NCBI RefSeq assembly: GCF_964019545.1
Contig: NZ_OZ026451.1
Coordinates: 1,235,001 to 1,299,000, forward strand
DNA: 64,000 nt
DNA from: Rickettsiella endosymbiont of Xylota segnis
GTDB taxonomy: Bacteria; Pseudomonadota; Gammaproteobacteria; Diplorickettsiales; Diplorickettsiaceae
Direction: 5' to 3'
Part shown: piece after piece, positions 32,218-41,558 of the stretch
Layout of the letters: every line of letters starts with the position of its first letter
How positions within the stretch are numbered: position 1 is the first letter of the stretch
Notes under the pieces: generated by a model
What the model saw: the letters and a program-made list of their open reading frames with translations, nothing else
The model's database searches: none
What the model was told of the DNA's origin: nothing
Program-made: the position numbers and the translations under genes

Positions 32218-32238
32218 GGTTATACTCTCCACTTCAGA

Positions 32239-35200
32239 TTAATCTTTGGTTTCTAATTCTGCATTAATTGCCAAGGAGCGTATTTCCTTGACTAATACGT
32301 TAAATGATTCTGGCATACCCGCTTCCATTTGATGGTCACCATCAACAATGTTTTTGTACATCTTCGTTCGACCGGCAACGTCATCCGATTTGACGGTTAA
32401 CATTTCTTGTAAAGTATAAGCCGCTCCATAAGCTTCTAACGCCCAAACCTCCATTTCACCAAATCGTTGACCACCAAATTGAGCTTTACCACCCAATGGT
32501 TGTTGGGTTACTAAACTATACGACCCGGTAGAACGAGCATGCATCTTATCGTCAACTAAATGATTCAACTTCAGCATGTACATATAACCCACCGTAACAG
32601 GCCGCTCAAAACGCTCGCCGGTTCTGCCATCATATAGCGTGGTTTGTCCTGATTCCGGCAAATCTGCCAAGCTTAGCATGCGCTTAATTTCTGCTTCCGT
32701 CACGCCATCAAAGACCGGAGTAGCCATGGGCACACCGTTACGTAAATTATGCGCCAGCTCAACAACAGACTCGTCTGATAATTTGTCTAAATCTACTTTT
32801 TGTGCCGTTTCCTTAGTATCGTTGTAAATAGATCCTAAGAAGTTTTTAATTTCTTTAATATTTTTTTGCGCATCGATCATACCCGCAATCTTGATACCTA
32901 AACCTTTTGCTGCCCAACCTAGATGCGTTTCGAGTACCTGCCCAACGTTCATACGTGATGGCACACCTAAAGGATTAAGAACGATATCAACCGGCGTACC
33001 ATCTTCCATATAAGGCATATCTTCGACAGGAATAATGGTAGAAATAACCCCTTTGTTACCGTGTCGCCCGGCCATCTTGTCACCCGGCTGAATACAACGC
33101 TTAATAGCTAAATGAACTTTAACAATCTTGAGTATGCCTGGTGCTAAATCATCGCCTTGGGTTAGTTTTTTGCGTTTATTCTCAAATTTCTCATCTAATG
33201 CAAGACGTGCTTCTTCTAATTGTTTTGCAACGGCTTCCAATTGCTGATTAGTCGCTTCATCACGTAAGCTAACAGAAAACCATTGATCCTTAGCTAGGCC
33301 TTGTAAATAGTCTACTGTCACTTTACTACCTGACTTTAATTTATTTGGTCCACTACTTGCCGTAGCGCCAACTAATAAAGTCTCTAGACGTTGGTAGCAA
33401 TCATTCTCTAAAATTCTAAATTCGTCGTATAAGTCTTTTTTAATTTTATCTAAAGCCATTTCTTCGATACTTAATGCGCGTTTATCTTTTTCTAAACCAT
33501 CTCGCGTAAAGACTTGAACATCAATTACTGTACCACGCATTCCAGAAGGAACACGTAACGAACTGTCTTTTACATCTGAAGCTTTTTCGCCGAATATAGC
33601 GCGCAATAATTTTTCTTCGGGTGTTAACTGTGTTTCACCTTTAGGTGTCACTTTGCCCACCAATATATCACCCGCTTCTACCCAAGCACCTAAATGTACA
33701 ATACCTGACTCATCTAATTTAGAAAGTGCACTTTCTCCGACATTAGGAATATCTGATGAAACTTCTTCCGTACCTAATTTAGTGTCACGTGCAATGCAGG
33801 TTAATTCTTCGATATGTATTGTGGTAAAACGATCTTCAGAAACAACACGTTCTGAAATTAAGATAGAATCTTCAAAGTTATAACCATTCCATGGCATAAA
33901 GGCTACAAGAAGATTACGCCCTAAAGCCAACTCTCCTAAGTCAGTAGAAGGACCATCCGCCATGACATCGCCTTTTTGGATCTCATCCCCTTTATTTACT
34001 AAAGGCCTTTGATTAATACAGGTATTTTGATTCGAACGTGTATATTTAGTCAGATTGTAAATATCTACACCTGCGGTACCTGCCGTCGCTTCCTTATCAT
34101 TAACACGAACGACGATACGACCTGCATCGACTGAGTCAATAAAGCCGCCTCGTTTAGCCACCACGACTACACCTGAATCGACTGCTACTTTACGTTCCAT
34201 ACCGGTACCAACTAAAGGTTTTTCAGTACGCAAGGTTGGCACCGCTTGACGCTGCATGTTCGAACCCATCAATGCACGGTTGGCATCGTCATGTTCTAAG
34301 AAAGGAATCAAAGAAGCGGCCACCGAAACAACTTGTGCCGGTGAAATATCCATATAATTGACTTTATCCGCTGTTGTCAGCATCGACTCATTACGATGTC
34401 GACAAGGAATCAAGTCATCGATCAACTTACCATGGCTGTCAAGACGGGTATTCGCCTGAGCAATGACATATTTACCTTCTTCGATAGCAGATAAATATTG
34501 AATTTCTTTAGTTACTTTCCCATTTTCAACTTTACGGTAAGGTGTTTCAAGAAATCCATAATGATTAGTTCGAGCATATACCGCCAAGGAATTGATCAAA
34601 CCAATATTCGGTCCTTCGGGTGTTTCAATCGGACAAACACGACCATAATGCGTTGGATGCACGTCTCGAACTTCAAAACCCGCCCGCTCACGTGTTAGAC
34701 CGCCAGGCCCTAAGGCAGAGACTCGTCGTTTATGTGTAATCTCGGAAAGGGGATTCACTTGATCCATGAACTGCGATAACTGACTAGAACCAAAGAATTC
34801 TTTGATGGCCGCTGAGATAGGTTTAGCATTAATGAGATCTTGTGGCATTAAATTTTCAGATTCGGCAACACTTAATCGATCTCTGACAGCTCGTTCCACA
34901 CGCACTAAACCAATACGAAATTGATTCTCTGCCATTTCACCAACACTACGTACACGACGATTGCCTAAATGATCGATATCATCCACGTCGCCTTTACCAT
35001 TTCGTATTTCGATCAATGCGCGTAAAACGGCGACAATATCGTCTTTAGTCAACGTACCTGATCCAGTAATTTCTTCTCGACCTAAGCGTCGATTAAATTT
35101 CATTCGTCCTACGGCAGACAAATCATAGCGATCCAAAACAAAAAACAAATTTTTGAATAAGGCTTCCGCCGCTTCTTTAGTAGGTGGCTCGCCTGGGCGC

Positions 35201-36372
35201 ATCATACGATAAATTTCAACTAATGCTTCTTGCTGACTGTGACTTGGATCAATGCGTAAGGTTGTTGAAATATACGCACCGGAATCTAAATCGTTGGTAT
35301 ATAAAGTTTCTACTTTTTCTACTTGTGCTTCTATTAATTTATTAACGACGTCTGCAGTTAATTCTGTGTTTGCTTCAAACAGAATCTCACCGGTTTCTGA
35401 ATTAATAATAGGCTTAGCGAGTGTTTTACCAATTAAATAATCAATTGGTAACTCGAGATGTTTAATCTTGGCTTTTTCTATTTCACGGATTTGTCTTACT
35501 GCAATACGTCGACCTTGCTCAACAATCACCTTGCCACTGGCATCTTTAATATCAAAGCTAGCGGTTTCACCACGTAAACGCTCAGGAACTAAATCTAAAA
35601 CAACTGTTTCACCTTTTAGGTGCAAAACATTGTTACTAAAAAATAATTCTAATATCTCTTCTGAGGTATATCCCAATGCGCGTAATAGTATGGTAGCAGC
35701 TAATTTACGTCGTCTATCAATACGAACAAATAAATTATCCTTAGGGTCAAATTCAAAATCTAACCAAGAACCACGGTATGGAATAATTCTCGCCGCGTAC
35801 AACAACTTACCTGAAGAATGAGTTTTACCTTTATCATGCTCGAAAAACACACCCGGTGAACGATGTAATTGTGAAACGACCACACGATCGGTTCCATTGA
35901 TCACAAAACTTCCTGTATCTGTCATCAACGGCAGCTCACCCATATACACTTCTTGTTCTTTAATATATTTAAGTTTCGTGGAGCCTGGCGCTGCTTCTTT
36001 ATCGTAAATAATTAAACGCATTTTCACGCGTAAAGGCGCACCATAAGTTAAACCACGTGCTTGACATTCTTTAACATCAAAAGGCGGTTGCCCTATTCGA
36101 TAATTAATATACTCTAAAGTGGCTTCACCACCAGAATAAGAAGAAATAGGAAATATCGATTTAAATGCCGCATTAAGCCCTATATCTTCTAGTGCATCTG
36201 GCGAGGTATCTACTTGTAAAAATCGATGATAAGACTCAATTTGCGTCGCTAATAAATAGGGCGCTTCCATTATGGTCGCTTGTTTACCAAAATTTTTACG
36301 AATACGCTTTTTTTCAGTAAATGAATATGGAGTATTTGCTTGCTCAGTTGCTGGGGATGTCCGAATTACCAT
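32239..36372 (-). CDS. rpoB: RNA polymerase beta subunit
   Basis: The 1,377-aa beta subunit. The rifampicin-binding region reads [31 protein letters not shown] when joined across positions and looks wild type. Other marks are [15 protein letters not shown] and the C-terminal [19 protein letters not shown]. It is 6 to 21 bp upstream of rpoC depending on the rpoC start and 304 bp downstream of rplL, with two hairpins in that gap. Confidence 0.98.
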   Translation of the reverse strand: MVIRTSPATEQANTPYSFTEKKRIRKNFGKQATIMEAPYLLATQIESYHRFLQVDTSPDALEDIGLNAAFKSIFPISSYSGGEATLEYINYRIGQPPFDVKECQARGLTYGAPLRVKMRLIIYDKEAAPGSTKLKYIKEQEVYMGELPLMTDTGSFVINGTDRVVVSQLHRSPGVFFEHDKGKTHSSGKLLYAARIIPYRGSWLDFEFDPKDNLFVRIDRRRKLAATILLRALGYTSEEILELFFSNNVLHLKGETVVLDLVPERLRGETASFDIKDASGKVIVEQGRRIAVRQIREIEKAKIKHLELPIDYLIGKTLAKPIINSETGEILFEANTELTADVVNKLIEAQVEKVETLYTNDLDSGAYISTTLRIDPSHSQQEALVEIYRMMRPGEPPTKEAAEALFKNLFFVLDRYDLSAVGRMKFNRRLGREEITGSGTLTKDDIVAVLRALIEIRNGKGDVDDIDHLGNRRVRSVGEMAENQFRIGLVRVERAVRDRLSVAESENLMPQDLINAKPISAAIKEFFGSSQLSQFMDQVNPLSEITHKRRVSALGPGGLTRERAGFEVRDVHPTHYGRVCPIETPEGPNIGLINSLAVYARTNHYGFLETPYRKVENGKVTKEIQYLSAIEEGKYVIAQANTRLDSHGKLIDDLIPCRHRNESMLTTADKVNYMDISPAQVVSVAASLIPFLEHDDANRALMGSNMQRQAVPTLRTEKPLVGTGMERKVAVDSGVVVVAKRGGFIDSVDAGRIVVRVNDKEATAGTAGVDIYNLTKYTRSNQNTCINQRPLVNKGDEIQKGDVMADGPSTDLGELALGRNLLVAFMPWNGYNFEDSILISERVVSEDRFTTIHIEELTCIARDTKLGTEEVSSDIPNVGESALSKLDESGIVHLGAWVEAGDILVGKVTPKGETQLTPEEKLLRAIFGEKASDVKDSSLRVPSGMRGTVIDVQVFTRDGLEKDKRALSIEEMALDKIKKDLYDEFRILENDCYQRLETLLVGATASSGPNKLKSGSKVTVDYLQGLAKDQWFSVSLRDEATNQQLEAVAKQLEEARLALDEKFENKRKKLTQGDDLAPGILKIVKVHLAIKRCIQPGDKMAGRHGNKGVISTIIPVEDMPYMEDGTPVDIVLNPLGVPSRMNVGQVLETHLGWAAKGLGIKIAGMIDAQKNIKEIKNFLGSIYNDTKETAQKVDLDKLSDESVVELAHNLRNGVPMATPVFDGVTEAEIKRMLSLADLPESGQTTLYDGRTGERFERPVTVGYMYMLKLNHLVDDKMHARSTGSYSLVTQQPLGGKAQFGGQRFGEMEVWALEAYGAAYTLQEMLTVKSDDVAGRTKMYKNIVDGDHQMEAGMPESFNVLVKEIRSLAINAELETKD

Positions 36373-36564
36373 CTAAAGCTCACCTAGTTAGAGAACAGAA
36401 TAAATAAAGAAAAATCGTGCCCATATCTAGCTGGGCTTATGTTTATGTTGGTTAATAACGCTTTAAAGTCTATTTTTTACACAATTTCAGTGAATTATAG
36501 AACTTTAATCTCTCTCTTAGTCCCTATTTAGTCTACGTCCTACGACCAACATCGTCTTAAATCT

Positions 36565-36599
36565 AAATCTTATAAAATGTGCGGCACATTTAAAGATTT
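36565..36599 (-). promoter_or_regulatory. Long stem-loop in the rplL-rpoB spacer (RNase III-like site)
   Basis: AAATCTT (36565-36571) pairs with AAGATTT (36593-36599), and inside it AAATGTG (36575-36581) pairs with CACATTT (36585-36591) around a CGG loop, leaving an ATA/A internal bulge. In E. coli an RNase III-cut hairpin occupies the same rplL-rpoB spacer. Functional identity is inference. The 304-bp gap (36373-36676) otherwise holds only this and the next hairpin. Confidence 0.5.
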
Positions 36600-36632
36600 A
36601 AAATATATGTTAGAAACAAATTTCATAATACA

Positions 36633-36663
36633 AAGAATGCCCAGCATAAATCTGAGCATCCTT
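36633..36663 (-). terminator. Attenuator-like hairpin after rplL
   Basis: Directly after the rplL stop, a 12-bp stem with G-U pairs (TGCTCAG with CTGGGCA, extended by AAGGA with TTCTT) surrounds a 7-nt loop and is followed by only TTTG on the minus strand. The weak U-tract suits partial termination, which in E. coli lowers rpoBC expression relative to rplJL. Confidence 0.55.
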
Positions 36664-36676
36664 TAGTGTTATAAAC

Positions 36677-37063
36677 TTATTTCATTTCGCCAACAGCCTT
36701 AGCATCTGTAAGCTTAGCCATAAGCTTTTCGGCATCCGCTTTAGACATGCCTTCTTTAATGACCGCTTTAGGTGCTGATTCAACTAAATCTTTAGCTTCT
36801 TTTAAGCCAAGACCCGTTTCTTCGCGCACTACTTTAATCACATTGATCTTATTAGGGCCCACTTCTTTCAACTCAACATTGAATTCGGTCTTTTCTTCAG
36901 CAGCTGCAGGAGCTGCACCTGGTGCTGCTGATACGGCAACTGTAGCAGCGGCTGCAGAAACACCAAATGTATCTTCCATATTCTTAATAAGATCGACAAC
37001 TTCCAGGACGCTCATTTTAGAAACGGTCTCTAATACTTCTTTGCGTTTATCGTCTGTGCTCAT
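36677..37063 (-). CDS. rplL: 50S ribosomal protein L7/L12
   Basis: The 128-aa stalk protein. It has an N-terminal dimerisation helix ([17 protein letters not shown]), an Ala-rich hinge ([11 protein letters not shown]), and the C-terminal factor-binding domain ([23 protein letters not shown]). It lies 48 bp after rplJ. Confidence 0.98.
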   Translation of the reverse strand: MSTDDKRKEVLETVSKMSVLEVVDLIKNMEDTFGVSAAAATVAVSAAPGAAPAAAEEKTEFNVELKEVGPNKINVIKVVREETGLGLKEAKDLVESAPKAVIKEGMSKADAEKLMAKLTDAKAVGEMK

Positions 37064-37111
37064 ATAACTATCACTCCAAAAATAAAAAAAACTTTAATTA
37101 ATTAACCGCAA

Positions 37112-37642
37112 TTATGCGGCTGCTTGTTGCTTTTCACGCACAGCAATCAGGGTACGTAGTAATTTGGCTTGTGGTTCAGCCAATGTACGCACTAACTTAG
37201 TAATTGGTGCTTTCATAACTGCCATCAATGTAGCAATTGCTTCATCACGGGTTGGAAGGTTCGCAAGTTTCTCGAGTTCATTCACCGCTAGTAATTGACC
37301 ATCTAAAGCGACCGCCTTAACAACCAATTTTTCATTTTGCTTAGTAAATGTTCGAATAAGCCGCGCTGCTGCACCTGGCTCTTGTTGGGAAAATGCTAGA
37401 AGTAAAGGCCCTACCAACGTGTCTTGTAAACACGCAAAGCCTGTGCCTTCTAAAGCACGTCGCGCCAAGGTATTACGCACTACGCGTAAATACACTCCTG
37501 AGCTGCGTGCTTGTATACGTAATTGACTCATTTCCCCCACACTTAAACCACGATATTCAGCAGTAACTGCTGATAACGCATTTTTTGCAACCTCTCCAAC
37601 TTCCGCAACAATGGCCTGTTTATCTTCAAGTCTTAATGTCAC
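37112..37642 (-). CDS. rplJ: 50S ribosomal protein L10
   Basis: The 176-aa base of the L7/L12 stalk, starting [22 protein letters not shown] with [15 protein letters not shown]. It is preceded by GAGGAGA at good spacing and by the L10 leader at 37701-37848, through which the L10-L12 complex represses its own translation in relatives. Confidence 0.97.
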   Translation of the reverse strand: MTLRLEDKQAIVAEVGEVAKNALSAVTAEYRGLSVGEMSQLRIQARSSGVYLRVVRNTLARRALEGTGFACLQDTLVGPLLLAFSQQEPGAAARLIRTFTKQNEKLVVKAVALDGQLLAVNELEKLANLPTRDEAIATLMAVMKAPITKLVRTLAEPQAKLLRTLIAVREKQQAAA

Positions 37643-37700
37643 GTTGGTTTTCTCCTCATGTATTGTTTAACCATCAGCCGTAAATAGATGATGATTAAAG

Positions 37701-37848
37701 GCTCGGTGGCCCTAAAGGTTCACCGTCTGCGTAGGTAAAATTAAGCACCTATATTAATAAGAGACACTGATACCTTCTTTTTAACATCGGCGCACCTACG
37801 GTCTCCGACAGTTAGAGGGAAAGCCCTTTAACTGCGAATTCATTCCCA
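37701..37848 (-). promoter_or_regulatory. L10 (rplJL) autoregulatory mRNA leader
   Basis: On the minus strand the segment contains GGAGACCGTAGGTGCGCC and, further on, CCTACGCAGACGGTGAACC and TTTAGGGCCACCGAGCC. CCGTAGGTG and CCTACG can pair to close a kinked multi-helix structure. This layout and wording are typical of the gammaproteobacterial L10 leader bound by the L10-L12 complex. It lies 60-200 nt before rplJ. Confidence 0.8.
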
Positions 37849-37872
37849 CTATTTATATCAGTGGGGGTAGCT

Positions 37873-37901
37873 CTTCTATCCTAAATCCACTAAATAGTCA
37901 A
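37873..37901 (-). promoter_or_regulatory. Putative rplJ promoter
   Basis: TTGACT (37901-37896) and TAGAAG (37878-37873) are spaced by exactly 17 nt on the minus strand, followed by a C-rich discriminator (AGCTACCCCCAC) and then the L10 leader. The -10 match is only four of six, so this is a moderate call. Its position equals that of the separate rplJ promoter in E. coli. Confidence 0.55.
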
Positions 37902-37930
37902 GATGTAAGCCACTCATTTTACGTTTCATA

Positions 37931-38008
37931 TACTCTTCGCACTTGATTTTATTCTGTGTTACCGGATCAATTCAGGCAAATTCCCAAATAATCCCGCACT
38001 TGCCAAAA
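37931..38008. repeat. Dispersed repeat, copy B
   Basis: Between the rplA stop and the rplJ promoter, a 78-bp segment begins TACTCTTCGCACTTGA, continues TCTGTGTTACCGGATCAATTC (last bases variable) and ends GCACTTGCCAAAA. It shares both end blocks with copy C (40829-40930) and the first block with copy A (781). Confidence 0.6.
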
Positions 38009-38044
38009 TCCAATGAGCATATAACACAAAAATGGGCGAACATT

Positions 38045-38740
38045 TTAGCTTGCTTCTAGCGAGGCCAAATTAATTAATAACCCAGGTCCCATCGTACTAG
38101 ATAAACTTAGTTTCTTTAAATAAACCCCTTTAGCCGTAGCCGGCTTGGCCTTTTTAATTGCCCCTACCAATACTTCTAAATTTTGCAATAATTGCTGAGG
38201 CTCAAAACTTAGCTTACCTATCGTACAGTGGATTATCCCGCCTTTATCAGCACGATAACGCACTTGACCCGATTTCGCATTGGCAACTGCCGTATTGACA
38301 TCCATCGTTACTGTGCCAATCTTAGGATTCGGCATCAAGTTTCTTGGTCCTAAAATCTGGCCAAGTTGACCCACTAAGCGCATCGCATCTGGTGTTGCAA
38401 TAAGCACATCAAAGTCTAAGTTACCGGCTTTTATGCTCTCAGCCAAATCATCAAAACCGACGATATCCGCACCTGCTGCTTTCGCTGCCTCGGCATTGGC
38501 TGCCTGAGCAAACACAGCGACTCGAGGTGTTTTACCAATTCCATGCGGCAATACAACGGCACCACGCACGGTTTGATCCGATTTACGCGGGTCTATGCCT
38601 AAATTGATACTAACATCAACACTTTGATTGAACTTAACCGGAAATTCCTTGAGTAAGCTAACAGCTTCTACTACCGTATATACCTTACCAGGAAGCAGTT
38701 TTTCTTTAATCAAACGAAAACGTTTACTGAGTTTAACCAC
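38045..38740 (-). CDS. rplA: 50S ribosomal protein L1
   Basis: The 231-aa L1-stalk protein, which moves deacylated tRNA out of the E site and represses the rplKA mRNA. I chose the GTG at 38740 ([14 protein letters not shown]) because AAGGAGG lies 8 nt upstream and the length fits the family. An earlier GTG at 38767 has no support. The start overlaps the rplK stop by 8 bp. Motif: [18 protein letters not shown]. Confidence 0.96.
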   Translation of the reverse strand: MVKLSKRFRLIKEKLLPGKVYTVVEAVSLLKEFPVKFNQSVDVSINLGIDPRKSDQTVRGAVVLPHGIGKTPRVAVFAQAANAEAAKAAGADIVGFDDLAESIKAGNLDFDVLIATPDAMRLVGQLGQILGPRNLMPNPKIGTVTMDVNTAVANAKSGQVRYRADKGGIIHCTIGKLSFEPQQLLQNLEVLVGAIKKAKPATAKGVYLKKLSLSSTMGPGLLINLASLEAS

Positions 38741-39176
38741 GTTCGCGCCCTCCTTCAACTTCGACACCCATATTACGCGCTGTGCCAGCTATTGTGCGCA
38801 TTGCTGCTTCTAAATCACCTGCAGTTAAGTCAGGCATTTTAATCGTTGCAATCTCAGCCAGCTGTTTACGAGTAATTTTACCGACTTTATTTTTGTTGGG
38901 GATGCTACTGCCTTTATTGATCGCCGCTGCCTTCATAATTAAATAGGAAGCAGGGGGGGTTTTGATAATAAATGTAAAGCTACGATCGGAGTACACCGTA
39001 ATCACGACTGGCATCGGCATACCTTTTTCTGCACTTTGAGTACGTGCATTAAAGGCTTTGCAAAATTCCATAATATTCACCCCTTGTTGTCCCAAAGCAG
39101 GACCAATAGGTGGTGCAGGATTAGCCTCGCCGGCTTTTACCTGTAACTTCACATAGGCTTGAACTTTCTTTGCCAT
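38733..39176 (-). CDS. rplK: 50S ribosomal protein L11
   Basis: The 147-aa GTPase-centre protein needed for RelA activation. It starts [30 protein letters not shown] when joined across positions and ends [18 protein letters not shown]. It has a strong GGAGGT ribosome site and overlaps rplA. Confidence 0.98.
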   Translation of the reverse strand: MAKKVQAYVKLQVKAGEANPAPPIGPALGQQGVNIMEFCKAFNARTQSAEKGMPMPVVITVYSDRSFTFIIKTPPASYLIMKAAAINKGSSIPNKNKVGKITRKQLAEIATIKMPDLTAGDLEAAMRTIAGTARNMGVEVEGGRERG

Positions 39177-39260
39177 GTTTACCTCCGGGTCTAACGCCTA
39201 GCATTATCGCTAAGCTTCCCATTGACGATTTTTATCCCCTTTTAAGGGTCCTACAATGCA
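39177..39260 (-). promoter_or_regulatory. rplK leader, possible L1-binding site
   Basis: The 84-nt spacer between nusG and rplK contains TGGGAAGCTTAGCG and later GACCCGGAGGT, overlapping the rplK ribosome site. In E. coli, L1 represses rplKA by binding a 23S-like structure just here. The similarity is suggestive only. A CCCTTAAAAGGG palindrome follows the nusG stop. Confidence 0.35.
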
Positions 39261-39902
39261 TCAAGCTTTTTTAACTTGACCAAACTCTAATTCAACCGGT
39301 GTGGAACGACCAAAAATAATGACTGAAACCCGCATGCGATTTTTTTCATAGTTTACTTCCTCAACTTCACCATTAAAGTCAGCAAAAGGGCCGTCCACAA
39401 CACGCACCACTTCACCAACCTCAAACAAGACTTTAGGCCGAGGCTTATCCACGCCTTCTTGCATACGCTGTAAAATCTTATCCACCTCTTTACTGCTCAG
39501 AGGCACTGGCTTATCACTGGTTCCACCGATAAATTTAATCACGCCTGGTGTCTTTTGAACGAGATACCAGCTATCTTCATCCATATCCATTTCGACTAAA
39601 ACATATCCCGGATAAAATTTGCGTGCCGTTTTGCGCTTACGACCTTGATGAATTTCGATCACTTCTTCAGTCGGCACAATAATTTGGCCAAATTTCTCCG
39701 TTAAACCTTGTTGTTTAACCCGTTCATTTAAAGCATCTAAAACTTTGCGTTCATAACCTGAGCGTGCTTGTACGACATACCATTGCATCGATCCATGCGC
39801 AGTTTTTTCCTCTGTTGTAGATAGTTTTTCATTAGGTGAAACAGGATCGTTCGACGATTGCTCTGAAACATCGGAATGAAGTTCTGTTTTTTTATCTGTC
39901 AT
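39261..39902 (-). CDS. nusG: Transcription termination/antitermination factor NusG, extended N-terminus
   Basis: The 213-aa protein has the NGN domain from [16 protein letters not shown] (residue 39) and a C-terminal KOW domain ([22 protein letters not shown]). It links RNA polymerase to Rho or to the ribosome through S10. About 38 hydrophilic, acidic and Ser/Thr-rich residues precede the normal start. The ATG at 39902 has AGAGGA upstream while the internal ATG has none, so the extension is probably real. It follows secE by 20 bp. Confidence 0.96.
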   Translation of the reverse strand: MTDKKTELHSDVSEQSSNDPVSPNEKLSTTEEKTAHGSMQWYVVQARSGYERKVLDALNERVKQQGLTEKFGQIIVPTEEVIEIHQGRKRKTARKFYPGYVLVEMDMDEDSWYLVQKTPGVIKFIGGTSDKPVPLSSKEVDKILQRMQEGVDKPRPKVLFEVGEVVRVVDGPFADFNGEVEEVNYEKNRMRVSVIIFGRSTPVELEFGQVKKA

Positions 39903-39922
39903 AAGTTAACTATCCTCTTCAT

Positions 39923-40294
39923 TTACGCTGTTAAAAAAGCAACTGCCCATAATAAGAGTGTATCTATACCCCATAAAAATAAGCCCGCCACAACAACCAT
40001 CGCCATCACAATCAAAGTAGTACGCACCGTTTCTTCTCGTGTTGGCCAGACTACTTTGCGTAGTTCAGCACGTGAAGCTTGTGCAAATGCCCAAAACCGC
40101 CGCCCTAGTACCGTATAAAAAAATAATGATGCCAACACAAGTGCGTCTATTATCCAGCCTATCAAGCGAATAGCAATGGCCTGGTGAGAAAAATAATTAT
40201 TGGCATAAATAGCCAATAGTAAAATAACTCCCATCATTATCCAGATTATGGAGTCTCTTTTAGTGGCCTTGTTTTCAAGCTTTGCGTTCTTCAT
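39923..40294 (-). CDS. secE: Preprotein translocase subunit SecE
   Basis: A 123-aa protein with three membrane segments: IIWIMMGVILLLAIYANNYF, a second near residues 47-67, and a last near 95-120. The conserved cytoplasmic amphipathic motif is ELRKVVWPTREET. I chose ATG 40294 (MKNAKLENKATKRD), which has AAGG upstream. The open frame extends backward through two tRNA genes, but that part is not protein. Confidence 0.95.
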   Translation of the reverse strand: MKNAKLENKATKRDSIIWIMMGVILLLAIYANNYFSHQAIAIRLIGWIIDALVLASLFFYTVLGRRFWAFAQASRAELRKVVWPTREETVRTTLIVMAMVVVAGLFLWGIDTLLLWAVAFLTA

Positions 40295-40317
40295 TTTTAC
40301 CTTGCCAAATAGATTTT

Positions 40318-40393
40318 TGGCAGGCCAGGAGGGAATCGAACCCCCAACCTGCGGTTTTGGAGACCGCCGCTCTGCCAATTGAGCTACTGGCCT
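40318..40393 (-). tRNA. trpT: tRNA-Trp (CCA anticodon)
   Basis: A complete 76-nt cloverleaf with encoded CCA. The acceptor stem is AGGCCAG/CTGGCCT, the anticodon loop TCTCCAAAA gives CCA, and the T-loop is TTCGATT. It lies 23 bp before secE in the usual order. Standard UGG decoding is implied. Confidence 0.96.
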
Positions 40394-40422
40394 AATTCTT
40401 TTAACTTGTATTCTTTGTCTTT

Positions 40423-40497
<75 letters not shown>

Positions 40498-40564
40498 CTG
40501 CATGCATTACTCATTGCATTTAAATTATTGCCGTGCTGCCACTTACGCCCTGCATCGCTTTTTT

Positions 40565-40639
40565 TGGAGCGGGTGATGGGAATCGAACCCACATAGCCAG
40601 CTTGGAAGGCTGGAATTCTAACCGTTGAACTACACCCGC
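40565..40639 (-). tRNA. glyT: tRNA-Gly (TCC anticodon)
   Basis: A 75-nt cloverleaf with encoded CCA. The acceptor stem is GCGGGTG/CACCCGC, and the anticodon stem-loop CCAGC CTTCCAA GCTGG gives TCC. Confidence 0.96.
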
Positions 40640-40660
40640 AAGCATATCTAAAAAAATAAC

Positions 40661-40745
<85 letters not shown>

Positions 40746-40761
40746 TCAAAATCGAGGGGCT

Positions 40762-40790
40762 ATTTTGCGAAAGTCAAGGCTGGATGTCAA
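40762..40790 (-). promoter_or_regulatory. Promoter of the tRNA-Tyr/Gly/Thr/Trp-secE unit
   Basis: TTGACA (40790-40785) and CAAAAT (40767-40762) are 17 nt apart on the minus strand, followed by the GC-rich discriminator AGCCCCTCG, about 17 nt before the mature tRNA-Tyr. A stringent-type stable-RNA promoter. Confidence 0.7.
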
Positions 40791-40828
40791 CCACTATTCT
40801 CATTACAATACATAAAAGTTTTTTTGAG

Positions 40829-40930
40829 TACTCTTCGCACTTAAATTTTTCTCTGTGTTGCCGCTCAATTCGCAATCCTCATGTATATTGTATACACCAG
40901 ATTGCTGCATGCACGCGGCACTTGCCAAAA
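40829..40930. repeat. Dispersed repeat, copy C
   Basis: A 102-bp segment between the divergent tRNA promoter and the MarC gene. It starts TACTCTTCGCACTT, continues CTGTGTTGCCGCTCAATTCG, holds an imperfect dyad around TGTATATTGTATACA, and ends GCACTTGCCAAAA. The end blocks match copy B. Confidence 0.65.
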
Positions 40931-40955
40931 AACTAATTGCTGTGGGTAATTTTTT

Positions 40956-41558
40956 ATGCATTTTCAAATGAATATCTATTCTGCTGCGGTGACACTTTTT
41001 TTAGTCATGGATCCGCTCGGAAATATTCCGGTTTTTTTATCATTACTTAAACAAGTTGATCCAACGCGTCGCACCAAAATTATTTTGCGTGAAAGTTTAA
41101 TTGCGTTTGTTATCTTGACGCTTTTTTTATTTTGTGGAAAACCTATCTTAGCTAGCTTACATATTAGTGAAGAAGCTTTAGGCATCGCCGGTGGAATTAT
41201 TTTATTTCTTATAGCAATTAAAATGTTGTTTCCTATGGGACAAAAAATAGCGGAACAAACGCAAGGAGAACCTTTTATTGTTCCTATGGCCATTCCTTTG
41301 CTCGCTGGACCTTCTTCCATGACCACTGTCATCTTATTCGCCAGCCAAGCACCTCATCAAATGGGCAAGTGGTTTACCGCCTTAGCGGCCGCATCATTGA
41401 TAGCGACACTCTTACTTTTAATTGCCGTACCCTTACAAAAATTGTTGGGTGTCAAAGTCATTGCGGCATTAGAACGTTTAATGGGGATGATATTAACCAC
41501 AATTGCTGTACAAATGTTTTTAACGGGTCTCGGTACCTACCTAAGCAGTCTTGGCTAA
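40956..41558 (+). CDS. MarC/YhgN-family integral membrane protein
   Basis: A 200-aa protein with about six membrane helices. It has the family features MDPLGNIPVFLSLL (near residues 18-31), GIILFLIAIKMLFP, and PMAIPLLAGPSSMTTV (near 108-123). The biochemical role of MarC proteins is unknown; the old link to multiple antibiotic resistance was not upheld. The start may be ATG 40956 or 40968. Its 3' end overlaps the convergent rocD gene by 18 bp with no visible terminator. Confidence 0.9.
   Translation: MHFQMNIYSAAVTLFLVMDPLGNIPVFLSLLKQVDPTRRTKIILRESLIAFVILTLFLFCGKPILASLHISEEALGIAGGIILFLIAIKMLFPMGQKIAEQTQGEPFIVPMAIPLLAGPSSMTTVILFASQAPHQMGKWFTALAAASLIATLLLLIAVPLQKLLGVKVIAALERLMGMILTTIAVQMFLTGLGTYLSSLG

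Noticed and set aside
38741-38767. GTG at 38767 as rplA start
   Set aside because: No ribosome site and no homology for the extra nine residues; GTG 38740 has AAGGAGG at 8 nt.
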